Source: Candidatus Poseidoniales archaeon
GTDB lineage: Archaea; Thermoplasmatota; Poseidoniia; Poseidoniales; Poseidoniaceae
Reading direction: 5' to 3'
Assembly: GCA_012959275.1 (NCBI GenBank)
Contig: DUDM01000048.1
Coordinates: 30,472-79,247, forward strand
Length of the DNA: 48,776 bases
Below the pieces are notes generated by a model. It had not been told where the DNA came from. It searched no databases and worked only from the letters and a program-made list of their open reading frames with translations. The translations under genes and the position numbers were made by a program. Position 1 is the first letter of the stretch. Every line of letters starts with the position of its first letter. Below, piece after piece: positions 48,735-48,776 of this stretch.

Positions 48735-48776
48735 GCTAGCCACTAAGTCAGGTCTGCCTGAAGACTATTCAACCAG

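Overview
The window looks like chromosome of a planktonic marine archaeon, most likely Marine Group II (Candidatus Poseidoniales, Thermoplasmatota). The archaeal signs are a cluster S19e - PDCD5-like - L39e - L31e - S17e, an archaeal-type valyl-tRNA synthetase, a TrmB-family regulator and the preQ0 genes that normally feed archaeosine. Very long secreted or anchored proteins with PKD-like and thrombospondin-type-3 repeats, methylmalonyl-CoA mutase/epimerase and a bacterial-type FolE fit MGII. The species assignment is inference, because no rRNA gene is present. Coding density is very high: no gap exceeds 300 bases, many genes overlap by 1-8 bases, and several convergent pairs overlap at their 3' ends. 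I see no tRNA, rRNA, CRISPR array, insertion sequence or prophage.

Layout. 1-6.9 kb (minus): a truncated mqnC, a Xaa-Pro aminopeptidase, a PKD-like membrane protein and a large secreted calcium-binding-repeat protein, tightly linked. 6.9-14.4 kb: a V4R-like protein divergent from glyA, a large multi-membrane/TPR protein, an aminotransferase and an EVE-domain protein. 14.5-21.9 kb: an RND/MMPL exporter divergent from valS, then DNA polymerase IV with a nitroreductase that matches iodotyrosine deiodinases at the substrate-binding residues. 22-27.5 kb: a methyltransferase, serA, an unknown membrane protein, a ygfZ-iscA Fe-S pair and a TrmB-V4R fusion regulator. 27.5-37 kb: a TPR/EF-hand protein, an FMN reductase, an FGE-fold protein, arsC, a PqqD-like protein with a 57-residue membrane protein, a 1264-residue surface protein with a cytoplasmic zinc ribbon, and a two-helix membrane protein. 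37.1-39.7 kb (plus): a ribosomal-protein operon running into a small TTG-started gene and a SpoU/TrmJ-type RNA methyltransferase. 39.7-42.4 kb (minus): the preQ0 operon RHH-folE-queE-queC-queD. 42.4-48.3 kb (minus): a NatAB-type ABC exporter with a small partner, methylmalonyl-CoA epimerase and mutase, an FKBP isomerase and a basic disordered protein, with a VOC-fold gene divergent at the right end.

Three genes too short for routine ORF calling were read directly: L39e (38001-38156), a 57-residue membrane protein (32073-32246) and a 57-residue ribbon-helix-helix protein (42162-42335) that heads the preQ0 operon. The most interesting signals are that RHH gene with an inverted repeat in its promoter, a QueC in which all four zinc cysteines are replaced, an archaeal iodotyrosine-deiodinase-like enzyme, a lipoyl-like hairpin inside a calcium-repeat surface protein, and paired symmetric motifs in two divergent promoters.
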